Assembly: GCF_011800755.1 (NCBI RefSeq)
Contig: NZ_JAATJW010000025.1
Coordinates: forward strand, 1 to 33,830
Source: Listeria valentina
GTDB lineage: Bacteria; Bacillota; Bacilli; Lactobacillales; Listeriaceae
Reading direction: 5' to 3'
Length of the DNA: 33,830 bases
Shown: positions 9,417 to 18,478 of the stretch, in pieces
How the letters are laid out: each line of letters opens with the position of its first letter
Numbering within the stretch: the first letter of the stretch is position 1
Made by a program: the position numbers and the translations under genes
Notes under the pieces: generated by a model
Seen by the model: only the letters and a program-made list of their open reading frames with translations
Database searches by the model: none
What the model was told of the DNA's origin: nothing

Positions 9417-9884
9417 ATGTTTACGGAAAGCATGTTATTTTTACTACTTTTTTTAGCGCTTGGTGTCCTTGCAAAAAACAATTCATTAATTATTGCAGTT
9501 GCAGTTGTGATTATCCTCAAGCTCTTTGCTGGTAACACGAAAGTGATGGAAGTCATTCAATCAAAGGGAATTAACTGGGGAGTTACGATTATTACGATTG
9601 CTATTTTGATACCAATCGCAACTGGACAAATTGGCTTTAAAGATTTATTCGATTCGTTTAAATCGCTCGCAGGCTGGGTAGGTTTAAGTGCAGGGATTCT
9701 TGTTTCCATTTTATCGAGAAAAGGAGTCGGCTATATGTCGCAAGACCCGCAAATTACAGTTTCGCTTGTATTTGGAACGATTTTAGCTGTGGCACTTTTC
9801 CGAGGTATCGCCGCAGGTCCTGTCATCGCTTCTGGGATTGCCTTTGTAGCGATGCAAGCGATTACGTTTTTCACTAGCAAATAA
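9417..9884 (+). CDS. ytwI: DUF441/UPF0756 family membrane protein
   Basis: A 155-residue protein that is almost wholly hydrophobic, with about four membrane segments (near 4-40, 50-70, 80-105 and 112-150) broken by short polar turns such as KNNS, IGFKDLFDSFKS and SRKGVGYM. It matches what I recall of the DUF441 family (YtwI in B. subtilis, lmo1568 in L. monocytogenes), whose function is unknown. The ATG at 9417 is chosen because AAAGGTG ends 6 bases before it; the GTG at 9408 lies inside that ribosome site. It stands 34 bases before citZ with no terminator between, so it is probably co-transcribed with citZ-icd. The same neighbour is found in Bacillus, hinting at a conserved link that is not explained. 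Confidence 0.88.
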   Translation: MFTESMLFLLLFLALGVLAKNNSLIIAVAVVIILKLFAGNTKVMEVIQSKGINWGVTIITIAILIPIATGQIGFKDLFDSFKSLAGWVGLSAGILVSILSRKGVGYMSQDPQITVSLVFGTILAVALFRGIAAGPVIASGIAFVAMQAITFFTSK

Positions 9885-9918
9885 CAAGTTCAATAATGCT
9901 TTATGAAGGAGGATTTAG

Positions 9919-11043
9919 ATGACAGTTTCTAAAGGGCTCGAAAATGTATATGTCGCAGAGACTTCAATCAGTTCCATTGTGGATGACACGCTCAAATATG
10001 TTGGGTATAGTATTGATGATTTGGTTGAAAACAATGTCAGTTTTGAAGAGGTCATTTATTTGCTTTGGCATCTCAGACTGCCAAACAAAGATGAATTAGC
10101 GAATTTTCAAGTTGAAATTAAAGAGCATATGGCTGTATCTGAGACCATCATCACTAGTCTTAGAATGCAACACCATCAAAAATTGCATCCGATGAGTGTA
10201 CTACGGACCACTGTTTCGATGCTCGGTGTTTTTGATACAGAGTCCGAGCTAGACGACGGAGAATCGATTTATAAAAAAGGATTACGTCTGCAAGCTAAAA
10301 TGCCAACGATTGTAGCTGCGTTTTCTCGTATCCGTCGCGGTCTAGATCCGATTCCACCACGTGATGATTTGAGTGTTGCTGCGAATTTTTTATACATGCT
10401 AACCGGAGAAGAAGCTGACCCGCTGTCAGTTGAAGCAATGAATAAAGCACTTGTTTTGCATGCGGATCATGAATTTAATGCTTCTACATTTACTGCACGC
10501 GTTTGCGTTGCCACTCTTTCTGATGTGTATTCAGGTGTGACAGCAGCAATTGGGGCATTAAAAGGACCGCTTCACGGTGGAGCCAATGAACGTGTTTTTG
10601 ATATGCTCGAAGAAATCGACCGTGCTTCAAGCAACGTAAAAGACTACATACAATATAAAATTGACCAAAAACAAAAAATTATGGGTTTCGGACACCGTGT
10701 TTATCAAAATGGGGATCCACGTGCTAAGCATTTGAAAGCAATGTCACAACTTTTGACAAGTGAAACCGAGGAAGAAAAGTGGTATGCACTTTCTTGCCAA
10801 ATCGAGGAAGCGGTTTGGGAGTTGAAGCATCTTCGACCAAACGTTGATTTCTATTCTGCATCCGTTTATCACGCGCTTGGAATTGATGTAGATTTATTTA
10901 CACTTGTGTTTTCTGTAAGTCGAGTTTCTGGCTGGTTGGCGCATATTTTTGAGCAATATCGAGATAACCGCTTAATTCGACCTCGAGCTATTTATGTAGG
11001 CCCTGAAGATCGTAAATATTTACCTATTGAAGAACGGATATAA
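9919..11043 (+). CDS. citZ: Citrate synthase
   Basis: Condenses oxaloacetate and acetyl-CoA to citrate, the entry to the oxidative TCA branch. The 374 residues fit the small Gram-positive type. The catalytic residues are all present: H219 in LHGGANE, H259 in GFGHRVY and D310 in NVDFYSA. The start ATG has AGGAGG 6 bases upstream. icd begins 17 bases after the stop with its own strong ribosome site, so the two are co-transcribed. Listeria is known to have a split TCA cycle, in which this branch serves glutamate synthesis; the absence of mdh after icd, where Bacillus has it, agrees. No catabolite-response element was recognised upstream. Confidence 0.96.
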   Translation: MTVSKGLENVYVAETSISSIVDDTLKYVGYSIDDLVENNVSFEEVIYLLWHLRLPNKDELANFQVEIKEHMAVSETIITSLRMQHHQKLHPMSVLRTTVSMLGVFDTESELDDGESIYKKGLRLQAKMPTIVAAFSRIRRGLDPIPPRDDLSVAANFLYMLTGEEADPLSVEAMNKALVLHADHEFNASTFTARVCVATLSDVYSGVTAAIGALKGPLHGGANERVFDMLEEIDRASSNVKDYIQYKIDQKQKIMGFGHRVYQNGDPRAKHLKAMSQLLTSETEEEKWYALSCQIEEAVWELKHLRPNVDFYSASVYHALGIDVDLFTLVFSVSRVSGWLAHIFEQYRDNRLIRPRAIYVGPEDRKYLPIEERI

Positions 11044-11060
11044 GGAGGAGTTTCTAAGAT

Positions 11061-12323
11061 ATGGCTGAAAAAATCCAAGTAAAAAACGGGTTGCTTCATA
11101 CCCCTAATGAACCCATTATTCCATTTATCGAAGGAGATGGAACGGGCCCTGATATTTGGCGCGCTGCAAAGCGAGTGCTAGATGCAGCAGTCGAAAAAGC
11201 CTATCAAGGTACACGTAAAATCGAATGGAAAGAAGTTTTAGCGGGCGAAAAAGCTTTTAAGCAAACCGGTGAATGGTTACCACAAGAAACGCTTGATGTG
11301 ATTTCCGACTATTTGATTGCTATTAAGGGACCGCTAACAACGCCAATTGGTGGTGGGATCCGGTCGTTAAATGTTGCACTGAGACAAGTTTTAGATCTCT
11401 ATGTCTGCTTGCGCCCAGTACGTTACTTTACAGGAGTTCCATCCCCAGTTAAACGTCCTGAAGAAACAGATATGGTTATTTTTAGGGAAAACACAGAAGA
11501 TATTTATGCTGGTATTGAATTTAAAGAAGGCAGCAAAGAAGCGCAAAAATTGATTCAATTTCTTGAATCGGAATTTGGTGTTAAAAATATCCGCTTCCCT
11601 GAAACATCTGGAATTGGTGTTAAGCCTATTTCAAAAGAAGGAACAGAGAGACTGGTTCGTTCAGCTGTTGAATATGCCTTAAAAGAGAATCGCAAATCTG
11701 TTACTTTAGTCCACAAAGGCAATATCATGAAGTTCACAGAAGGTGCTTTTAAGCAGTGGGGCTATGAGCTTTGCGAACGAGAATTCAAAGATCAAGTCTT
11801 TACATGGAACGAATATGATCGCATTAAAGAAGTAGAAGGCGCAGAAGCAGCTGATTTGAAGCAAAAAGAAGCTTTAGATGCTGGAAAAATCCTTATTAAA
11901 GATTCGATTGCAGATATCTTTTTGCAACAAATTTTAACCCGACCAGCTGAGTTTGATGTAGTTGCGACTATGAACTTAAATGGGGACTACATTTCCGATG
12001 CACTCGCTGCTCAAGTTGGCGGAATCGGAATTGCTCCTGGCGCCAACATAAACTATCAAACAGGACATGCTATTTTTGAAGCAACACACGGAACTGCGCC
12101 AAAATATGCTGGACTTGATAAAGTTAATCCATCTTCTGTTATTCTTTCTGGAACTTTGCTTTTAGAACATCTAGGTTGGAGCGAAGCCGCAGAACTCATT
12201 ACACATTCGATGGAAAACACAATTCAAGCTAAAACGGTGACTTATGATTTTGCTCGATTGATGGATGGAGCAACTGAACTTAAATGCTCTGAATTCGCGG
12301 ATGAATTAATTAGAAACCTTTAA
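11061..12323 (+). CDS. icd: Isocitrate dehydrogenase, NADP-dependent
   Basis: Oxidatively decarboxylates isocitrate to 2-oxoglutarate, yielding NADPH; also called citC in Listeria and Bacillus. The 420 residues match the bacterial homodimeric NADP type. Seen in order: [14 protein letters not shown]; the substrate loop [13 protein letters not shown] with S102, equivalent to the serine phosphorylated in E. coli; [26 protein letters not shown]; the metal site in [18 protein letters not shown]; and the NADP region [20 protein letters not shown] precedes the start. A strong terminator comes about 60 bases after the stop, ending the DUF441-citZ-icd unit. Malate dehydrogenase and phoPR, which follow icd in B. 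subtilis, are missing. Confidence 0.97.
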   Translation: MAEKIQVKNGLLHTPNEPIIPFIEGDGTGPDIWRAAKRVLDAAVEKAYQGTRKIEWKEVLAGEKAFKQTGEWLPQETLDVISDYLIAIKGPLTTPIGGGIRSLNVALRQVLDLYVCLRPVRYFTGVPSPVKRPEETDMVIFRENTEDIYAGIEFKEGSKEAQKLIQFLESEFGVKNIRFPETSGIGVKPISKEGTERLVRSAVEYALKENRKSVTLVHKGNIMKFTEGAFKQWGYELCEREFKDQVFTWNEYDRIKEVEGAEAADLKQKEALDAGKILIKDSIADIFLQQILTRPAEFDVVATMNLNGDYISDALAAQVGGIGIAPGANINYQTGHAIFEATHGTAPKYAGLDKVNPSSVILSGTLLLEHLGWSEAAELITHSMENTIQAKTVTYDFARLMDGATELKCSEFADELIRNL

Positions 12324-12380
12324 CATAGTTCGTTTATTCTGGGTTGTAATTTAAATTCAATTCAATTTTGTTCGTATTTT

Positions 12381-12414
12381 AAAAAGAGCGCGATAACTGT
12401 TCGCGCTCTTTTTT
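12381..12414 (+). terminator. Terminator after icd
   Basis: AAAAAGAGCGCGA (12381-12393) pairs with TCGCGCTCTTTTT (12401-12413) around a seven-base loop, with a T-run at the end. It closes the citrate operon before polA. Confidence 0.92.
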
Positions 12415-12432
12415 CATTTAGACCTCAAACTA

Positions 12433-12460
12433 TTCATCTCATGCCAAATTATGGTAAAAT
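12433..12460 (+). promoter_or_regulatory. Promoter of polA
   Basis: The -10 candidate TAAAAT (12455-12460) has a poor -35 (TTCATC, 12433-12438). Transcription from about 12467 would put a small CAAGT-GAAA-ACTTG hairpin (12466-12479) at the very 5' end, just before the ribosome site. Confidence 0.5.
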
Positions 12461-12500
12461 GTATGCAAGTGAAAACTTGAAAACGAGGAGGATTTTTCCT

Positions 12501-15134
12501 GTGAGTAAATTAATTTTAATTGATGGAAACAGCATTGCGAACCGCGCATTTTATGCACTTCCGCTTTTAACAAACGAAAAAGGGATTTACACAAATGCTG
12601 TATATGGTTTTGCTATGATGTTGAATAACGTACTGGAAAACGAAAAGCCCGATCACGTTCTTGTGGCTTTTGATGCAGGGAAAACAACATTTCGTCATCA
12701 AACTTTTAAAGGTTACAAGGGTGGCCGACAAAAAACACCAAGCGAACTAAGTGAACAGTTTCCTTTTATTAGAGAACTGCTTGATGCTTATGATATTCCT
12801 CACTATGAACTGAAAGATTATGAAGCAGATGATATTATTGGAACACTTGCTAAAAAAGCGGAACAAGACAAGTTTGAGACAATTATTATCACCGGGGATC
12901 GTGATTTAACGCAATTAGCGAGTGACGAAACAACGGTTTACATCACCAAAAAAGGGATCACAGACATGGAGAAAAATACGCCTGAGACTTTACGCGAAAA
13001 ATATGATCTCACTCCAGCACAAATCATTGATATGAAAGGATTAATGGGAGATTCATCAGATAATATCCCTGGAATTCCTGGCGTTGGCGAGAAAACGGCA
13101 CTGAAATTGCTTCACCAATATGGTGGTACCGTGGAAAGCGTACTTGATCATGCTGATGAGATAACGGGTAAGAAATTACAAGAAAAAGTGATCGATAATA
13201 AAGATTTAGCGCTTTTAAGTAAAGAACTGGCGACAATCAATACGGATTCGCCCGTTGAAGTGAAGCTTTCGGATACCAATTATTCTGGTTTTCAAACGGA
13301 AAAAGTCGTCCCCTTTTTAAAAGAGATGGATTTTAAATCAATTTTGAAAAATTTAGATGGTGAGTCTACAGATGAAGCAGCAGCTGAGGTTGGGGAAATT
13401 GATTTTGAAGTCGTAACGACACTTACAGAGGCCCATTTTGCGTCACCTGCTTCGCTTTATGTGGAGCTTGAAAATGATAATTATCATACAGCTCTTTTCG
13501 TTGGCTTTTCTTTACACTCTGAAGTAGGAACTTTTTTCTTTACAGCTGAAACTGCTCAGAAAAGTTCTGCTTTTAAAGAATGGGCGCTTTCAAAAGATAA
13601 GACGAAACTTGTCTATGATGCGAAAAAGATCACAGTGGCGCTCAACCGACTAGGCTTAGAAATCCAAGGAGTAAAATTTGATGTGATGCTCGCTTCTTAT
13701 TTATTAAACCCTTCTGAAACGATTGATGACTTTGCAAGTGTAGCAAGACAACATAATTTCAGCAATGTTCAAACTGATGAAGCGGTTTATGGGAAAGGCG
13801 CTAAATATCGAGTCCCGGAAGAAGTGATTGTCGCAGATCATTTGGCACACAAAGCCGTTGCGATTTTTGAACTTGAAGCGCCTCTGACACGTGATTTAGA
13901 AGAAAATGAACAACTAGACTTGCTGACAAGTCTTGAATTGCCACTTTCATTTGTTCTTGCAAAAATGGAAATTTTCGGGGTTCGTGTGGATACAGATCGT
14001 TTGCTAGAAATGAAAGCCGAACTTGCTGAACGAATTGACACGCTTGAAAAATCAATTCACAGTTTAGCAGGTTATGAATTTAACATTAATTCGCCGAAGC
14101 AACTGGGGGTTGTTTTATTCGAAAAGCTTGGGCTTCCGGTGATTAAAAAAACGAAAACGGGCTATTCAACTGCGGCAGATGTGCTTGAAGCGTTATCTGG
14201 GCAGCACCCGATTATCGAAGAAATCTTAACTTATCGCCAGCTAGGAAAACTTCAGTCGACTTATATTGAGGGGTTGCTTAAAGTGACGGATAAAAAGACG
14301 CATAAAGTGCATACACGTTTTAATCAAACACTTGCTCAGACTGGTCGATTAAGTTCCGTTGATCCAAACTTGCAAAACATTCCTATTCGTCTTGAAGAAG
14401 GGCGGAAGATTCGCCAAGCGTTTGTTCCTAGTGAACCGGGCTGGAAAATTTTCTCGGCGGATTACTCGCAAGTAGAGCTTCGCGTACTAGCGCACATTTC
14501 AAAAGACGAAAATTTAATTTATGCGTTTAAGCATGATTATGATATCCATACGAAAACTGCAATGGATGTTTTCCATGTTGAGAAGGACCAAGTGGATTCT
14601 TTGATGCGCCGTCAAGCGAAGGCTGTTAACTTTGGAATCGTTTATGGGATTAGTGATTACGGGTTATCACAAAATCTAGGCATTACTCGAAAAGAAGCAA
14701 AGGCATTTATTGATCGTTATTTTGAAAGCTATCCGGCGGTTCATGAATATATGCATGAAATCGTACGGCAAGCGAAAGAAACCGGATATGTGGAAACGAT
14801 CTTACATCGTCGCCGCTATATTCCGGAGATTACGAGTCGTAACTTTAATGTTCGTAGCTTTGCTGAACGTACTGCGATGAATACACCTATTCAAGGAAGT
14901 GCGGCTGATATTATTAAAAAAGCAATGATTTTGATGAGTGAACGGTTAGAAAAAGAAAAATTACAAGCTCGCTTACTTCTTCAAGTGCACGATGAATTGA
15001 TTTTTGAAGCACCTGAAAAGGAAATTAAAATACTTGAAAAAATTGTACCAGATGTGATGGAAAATGCGGTTACGCTTGATGTACCGCTCAAAGCGGATGC
15101 TGCATTTGGTGACACTTGGTATGATGCGAAATAA
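12501..15134 (+). CDS. polA: DNA polymerase I
   Basis: Fills gaps and removes RNA primers in repair and Okazaki fragment maturation. The 877 residues form a 5' nuclease domain (1 to about 290, with ILIDGNSIANRAFYALP, YEADDIIGT, and GDSSDNIPGIPGVGEKTA), a 3'-5' exonuclease-like domain (about 305-470) and the family A polymerase. Motif A is DYSQVELR with D654, motif B is RRQAKAVNFGIVYG, and motif C is VHDE with D831. The exonuclease acidic motifs are not recognisable, as in other Bacillus-type enzymes, so proofreading is probably absent. The start is the GTG at 12501 with GAGGAGG 9 bases upstream. The frame is open from an ATG at 12441, but that lies within the promoter. mutM follows after 16 bases. 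Confidence 0.97.
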   Translation: MSKLILIDGNSIANRAFYALPLLTNEKGIYTNAVYGFAMMLNNVLENEKPDHVLVAFDAGKTTFRHQTFKGYKGGRQKTPSELSEQFPFIRELLDAYDIPHYELKDYEADDIIGTLAKKAEQDKFETIIITGDRDLTQLASDETTVYITKKGITDMEKNTPETLREKYDLTPAQIIDMKGLMGDSSDNIPGIPGVGEKTALKLLHQYGGTVESVLDHADEITGKKLQEKVIDNKDLALLSKELATINTDSPVEVKLSDTNYSGFQTEKVVPFLKEMDFKSILKNLDGESTDEAAAEVGEIDFEVVTTLTEAHFASPASLYVELENDNYHTALFVGFSLHSEVGTFFFTAETAQKSSAFKEWALSKDKTKLVYDAKKITVALNRLGLEIQGVKFDVMLASYLLNPSETIDDFASVARQHNFSNVQTDEAVYGKGAKYRVPEEVIVADHLAHKAVAIFELEAPLTRDLEENEQLDLLTSLELPLSFVLAKMEIFGVRVDTDRLLEMKAELAERIDTLEKSIHSLAGYEFNINSPKQLGVVLFEKLGLPVIKKTKTGYSTAADVLEALSGQHPIIEEILTYRQLGKLQSTYIEGLLKVTDKKTHKVHTRFNQTLAQTGRLSSVDPNLQNIPIRLEEGRKIRQAFVPSEPGWKIFSADYSQVELRVLAHISKDENLIYAFKHDYDIHTKTAMDVFHVEKDQVDSLMRRQAKAVNFGIVYGISDYGLSQNLGITRKEAKAFIDRYFESYPAVHEYMHEIVRQAKETGYVETILHRRRYIPEITSRNFNVRSFAERTAMNTPIQGSAADIIKKAMILMSERLEKEKLQARLLLQVHDELIFEAPEKEIKILEKIVPDVMENAVTLDVPLKADAAFGDTWYDAK

Positions 15135-15150
15135 AAGGAGTTAAGTAAAC

Positions 15151-15972
15151 ATGCCAGAATTACCAGAAGTCGAAAATGTACGAAAGACGTTAAATGAACT
15201 TGTTGTTGGGAAAAAAATTGATCACGTTTCGGTGGGCGTCCCTAAGATGATTGTAAATGGGGATCCTGATGAATTTAAATTAGCGCTTGTTGGTGAGGAG
15301 TTTGAAGCTGTACGCAGACGCGGGAAATTTTTAGTTTTTGATTTAACCAACTGCTCTTTACTTTCTCATTTGCGGATGGAAGGAAAATTCCGCTTAAACA
15401 AGGATACAGACGAAGTGAGCAAGCACACGCATATTCGTTTTCATTTTACGGATCATACCGAACTGAGATTTTTAGATGTTCGCAAGTTTGGCACGATGGA
15501 ATGGATTAAAAAATACGGGGAAGCCGATACAAAATCTATTTTAAAACTGGGACCGGAACCTTTTCCTGGAAGTTTTGAACTTGCACCTTTCCGTTCTCGC
15601 TTGAAAAAGTCAACTCGAGCAATTAAAACGATTTTGCTCGATCAAAAATTAGTGGCAGGAGTTGGAAATATTTATGCGGATGAGATTTGCTATCGGGCAA
15701 AAGTATTGCCAACTCGGGCAGCTAACTCGCTTTCAAAGCTCGAAGTAAGTCGGGTCTATGAGGAAACGATGGCGATCATGGAAGAAGCGGTTGCACTCGG
15801 CGGCTCAACGATTCGAACATATGTAAACTCACAAGGGGAATTAGGACGCTTTCAAGAAAAGTTAGTGGTTTATGGGCATGAAGGCGAACCTTGTCCGACT
15901 TGTGGAACCTTGATTGAAAAGATTAAGTTAAATGGTCGCGGCACGCATTTTTGTCCGCATTGTCAAAAATAG
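15151..15972 (+). CDS. mutM: Formamidopyrimidine-DNA glycosylase
   Basis: Base-excision repair enzyme that removes 8-oxoguanine and ring-opened purines and cuts the abasic site. The 273-residue protein begins PELPEVE after the initiator Met, with the catalytic N-terminal proline and glutamate exposed by Met removal. The lysine of RRRGKFLVFDL, the helix-two-turn-helix region KLVAGVGNIYADEICY and the C-terminal zinc finger (CPTC...CPHC) are all intact. It lies between polA and coaE. The stop codon TAG overlaps the coaE ribosome site GAGGTG, so coaE is probably translationally coupled. B. subtilis has ytaF between mutM and coaE; it is not present here. Confidence 0.96.
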   Translation: MPELPEVENVRKTLNELVVGKKIDHVSVGVPKMIVNGDPDEFKLALVGEEFEAVRRRGKFLVFDLTNCSLLSHLRMEGKFRLNKDTDEVSKHTHIRFHFTDHTELRFLDVRKFGTMEWIKKYGEADTKSILKLGPEPFPGSFELAPFRSRLKKSTRAIKTILLDQKLVAGVGNIYADEICYRAKVLPTRAANSLSKLEVSRVYEETMAIMEEAVALGGSTIRTYVNSQGELGRFQEKLVVYGHEGEPCPTCGTLIEKIKLNGRGTHFCPHCQK

Positions 15973-15983
15973 AGGTGAAGAAA

Positions 15984-16610
15984 ATGGGATTCACACTGGG
16001 ACTCACGGGAAGTATTGCAACGGGAAAATCTACGGTCAGCCAAATGCTTGTAAGCGCTGGGATAGCTGTTATTGATGCTGACATTGTAGCACGAAAAGTG
16101 GTTGAAAAAGGAACGGTTGGACTTGAGAAAATTATCTCCTCTTTTGGAGCAGATGTGCTTTTAGATGGGGAATTAAACCGAGCGAAACTTGGGGAGATTA
16201 TTTTTCATGATGACGCAAAACGCGAACAACTAAATGAGATTGTTCATCCGCTCGTGCGCGAAGAGATGCTGAGCGAACGTGATCGCTTGTTTCGCGCTGG
16301 TGAGTCGATTGTTGTCCTCGATATTCCACTCCTCTATGAAAGCCAGTTAACAGATCTAGTTGATCGGGTGCTTGTAGTTGCGACAACAGAAGAAATTGAG
16401 CTTTCTCGTTTGATGGCTCGAAATGGGCTTTCAAAGGAGGAAGCTCTTGCTCGAATTCGTGCCCAAATGCCCATTAATGACAAAGTAAAACTAGCCGATT
16501 TTGTCGTGGATAATAGTGGGACGAAACAAGAAACTGAGAAACAAGTAAATGAACTTTTACACGACCTTAAAAGGCATGGTATAATAGAGCGAAATGATGG
16601 GAGTGAATGA
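15984..16610 (+). CDS. coaE: Dephospho-CoA kinase
   Basis: Phosphorylates the 3' hydroxyl of dephospho-CoA, the final step of coenzyme A synthesis. The 208 residues carry the P-loop GLTGSIATGKST at the N-terminus, DADIVARKV, HPLVREEM and the lid region LSRLMARNGLSKEEA, typical of CoaE. The ATG at 15984 is chosen because GAGGTG (15972-15977) is 6 bases upstream; an earlier in-frame ATG at 15951 lies within mutM with no ribosome site. The last 60 bases also contain a strong promoter for the downstream genes. Its place in a DNA repair cluster is shared with Bacillus and does not imply a repair role. Confidence 0.95.
   Translation: MGFTLGLTGSIATGKSTVSQMLVSAGIAVIDADIVARKVVEKGTVGLEKIISSFGADVLLDGELNRAKLGEIIFHDDAKREQLNEIVHPLVREEMLSERDRLFRAGESIVVLDIPLLYESQLTDLVDRVLVVATTEEIELSRLMARNGLSKEEALARIRAQMPINDKVKLADFVVDNSGTKQETEKQVNELLHDLKRHGIIERNDGSE
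16556..16585 (+). promoter_or_regulatory. Internal promoter for nrdR-dnaB-dnaI
   Basis: TTTACA (16556-16561), an 18-base spacer and a perfect TATAAT (16580-16585) preceded by TGG form a strong sigma-A promoter with extended -10. It lies inside the 3' end of coaE. The start near 16592 leaves about 22 bases before the nrdR TTG, just enough for its GGGAG ribosome site. Confidence 0.7.
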
Positions 16611-16613
16611 AAT

Positions 16614-17078
16614 TTGAAATGTCCGTCTTGTAAATATAATGGAACTCGAGTGGTGGATTCACGCCCAGCAGATGATGGGAATTCGATCAGAAGACGACGC
16701 GAGTGTGAAAAATGTGGCTTCCGATTTACAACTTTCGAAAAGGTGGAAGAAAGTCCGCTGATTGTTGTAAAAAAAGATGGAGCGCGGGAAGAATTTGCAC
16801 GAGAAAAGGTTCGTCGTGGTTTAATTCGTGCTTGTGAAAAAAGACCGGTAAGTATTGAACAATTGGAAGATATTGTTTCGGAAGTAGAGCGGGAACTGCG
16901 TGCACTTGGTGAAAGTGAAATTGATTCCGATTTAATTGGCGAAAAAGTGATGGATAAACTTGCGAAGCTTGACGAAGTTGCTTATGTGCGTTTTGCTTCA
17001 GTATATCGTCAGTTTAAAGATATTAATGTGTTTGTCGATGAGCTGAAGGAGTTAATGGACAAAAACAATAAAGGGTGA
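16614..17078 (+). CDS. nrdR: Transcriptional repressor NrdR
   Basis: Nucleotide-sensing repressor of ribonucleotide reductase genes; it binds NrdR boxes and responds to ATP/dATP through an ATP cone. The 154 residues are standard: an N-terminal zinc ribbon with CPSC (3-6) and CEKC, followed by RFTTFEKVE, and an ATP-cone domain from about 47 to 138 ([20 protein letters not shown]). The start is a TTG at 16614 with GGGAG 10 bases upstream; MKCPSC is the universal N-terminus, so this start is firm. It begins three bases after coaE and ends 7 bases before dnaB, and it is probably transcribed with dnaB-dnaI from the promoter inside coaE. No nrd gene is in the window. Confidence 0.96.
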   Translation: MKCPSCKYNGTRVVDSRPADDGNSIRRRRECEKCGFRFTTFEKVEESPLIVVKKDGAREEFAREKVRRGLIRACEKRPVSIEQLEDIVSEVERELRALGESEIDSDLIGEKVMDKLAKLDEVAYVRFASVYRQFKDINVFVDELKELMDKNNKG

Positions 17079-17085
17079 GAAACGC

Positions 17086-18468
17086 TTGACTGAATTTTGG
17101 ATGGAATTACGACCTGTTGATGGATATAAGGTAAAGGCAGAGGGTGTTATTACAGAATTTGATCGCAAAGTGCTGCTTAAACTGTATCAGCCACTCATGG
17201 GAGCAAATGCTCTATCTCTTTATTTTTCCCTGCTTGAAGAAGTAGAGGAAAATAAGCTTTGGAGTAAAGCAAAACCTCATTCACAGTTGCTCACGTCTCT
17301 TGGTATCTCGCTTAAAGCTTTTTTTGAAGCGCGCCTTAAACTTGAAGGGCTTGGTCTTGTACGCTCTTACAAAAAGGCAGGACTTGAGGATCAAACTTTT
17401 GTTTATGAACTCTTGGCTCCGCTATCGCCGAGACAGTTTTTTGAAGATGGACTATTAAATATTTATTTATTTAGCCAAGTCGGGCATAAGCGTTATCAAG
17501 AATTACAGCAATTATTCGTCGATCAAAAATTTGATTCCACTGGTTATAGCGATGTGACAAGAAACTTTCAGGATGTGTTTGAGCCATTTCGTGGCGGCGA
17601 CAAAACGCCTGAAATCCCTGTTGAAGCTGAATTTATAGAAGCAAAAGCGGCAACGGAAATCCAGCTTGATTCAAAAGAGTTTGACTGGACTTACTTTTAC
17701 GAGCTTCTTTCTCCGAACATGCTGAGTCGAGAGCAAATCACTGAGCCTGTCAAAGATACGATTTTAAAGATGCACGCGATTTATCAAGTAGAAGAAAGCG
17801 ATATCCCTTCGTTCTTATACAGATCGCTTGATGCGCGTGGTGTTATCCAGCTTGAACAGCTCAGGAAAATTATACGGGAAAGCTATCAATTGAAACATCA
17901 TAACTTGCCTAAATTGTCTACGAAGCAAAGGGTGGAGTCCACTCAAGCTGAGACACAGCCTAAACCGGAAGTGAATGATGAAGAAGCTCTCCAAGTTTAT
18001 CTTGAGAGCGTGACGCCTTTTCAACTTTTGATTGATATTGCGGATGGTGCTGAACCGGCTGAAACGGATTTACGTGTGATCGAAGAAGTCATGACTAAGC
18101 AAAATTTACCTCAACCGGTTATGAATGTATTGATTGAATATGTTTTGCTAAGACTGGATGGGAAAATTTCGCGAAATTACATGATGACCATCGCGGCACA
18201 CTGGAAACGGAAAAACGTGAAAACAGCAAAAGAAGCCATGGAGCTTGCACTTGCTGAGCACGAAAAATATAAACGACTGCAAGAGGAACCCGAGGAAAAA
18301 AGAAAGTTCAACCGGGCATCGCAGTTTTCCAGTAAAAAACGAACTGAAGTTTTGCCGGATTGGTTTAATAAAGAAGAGACGGAGCCTGCCAAAAGTGAGT
18401 TGTCGGACCGTGAAAAAGAAGCGCTTGAGGATCAAGTGAAACGAATAAAAAAACAATTGAAAAGGTAG
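17086..18468 (+). CDS. dnaB: Replication initiation and membrane attachment protein DnaB
   Basis: Gram-positive DnaB, a primosome protein that works with DnaD and DnaI to load the replicative helicase at origins and restart sites; it is not the helicase itself. The 460 residues fit the family. The N-terminal domain is a winged-helix-like oligomerisation module. The C-terminal DnaB/DnaD-type domain has the YxxxIxxxW motif at Y365, I369 and W373, linked to DNA binding in DnaD. The tail after about residue 385 is very rich in K and E and looks flexible. The start is a TTG at 17086; AGGGTGAG, overlapping the nrdR stop, is the ribosome site. dnaI starts 10 bases after the stop. Confidence 0.94.
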   Translation: MTEFWMELRPVDGYKVKAEGVITEFDRKVLLKLYQPLMGANALSLYFSLLEEVEENKLWSKAKPHSQLLTSLGISLKAFFEARLKLEGLGLVRSYKKAGLEDQTFVYELLAPLSPRQFFEDGLLNIYLFSQVGHKRYQELQQLFVDQKFDSTGYSDVTRNFQDVFEPFRGGDKTPEIPVEAEFIEAKAATEIQLDSKEFDWTYFYELLSPNMLSREQITEPVKDTILKMHAIYQVEESDIPSFLYRSLDARGVIQLEQLRKIIRESYQLKHHNLPKLSTKQRVESTQAETQPKPEVNDEEALQVYLESVTPFQLLIDIADGAEPAETDLRVIEEVMTKQNLPQPVMNVLIEYVLLRLDGKISRNYMMTIAAHWKRKNVKTAKEAMELALAEHEKYKRLQEEPEEKRKFNRASQFSSKKRTEVLPDWFNKEETEPAKSELSDREKEALEDQVKRIKKQLKR

Positions 18469-18478
18469 GTGAATCAAG

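Noticed and set aside
9146-9535. 129-residue open frame spanning the end of the fxsA-like gene and the start of the DUF441 gene
   Set aside because: It crosses a terminator-like hairpin and a promoter and overlaps two recognised genes in another frame.
12441-12500. Longer polA from an ATG at 12441
   Set aside because: That ATG precedes the -10 box at 12455 and so lies upstream of the likely transcription start.
13350-13910. PolA proofreading domain as a new loss
   Set aside because: The acidic exonuclease residues are missing, but this is already known for Bacillus-type DNA polymerase I.
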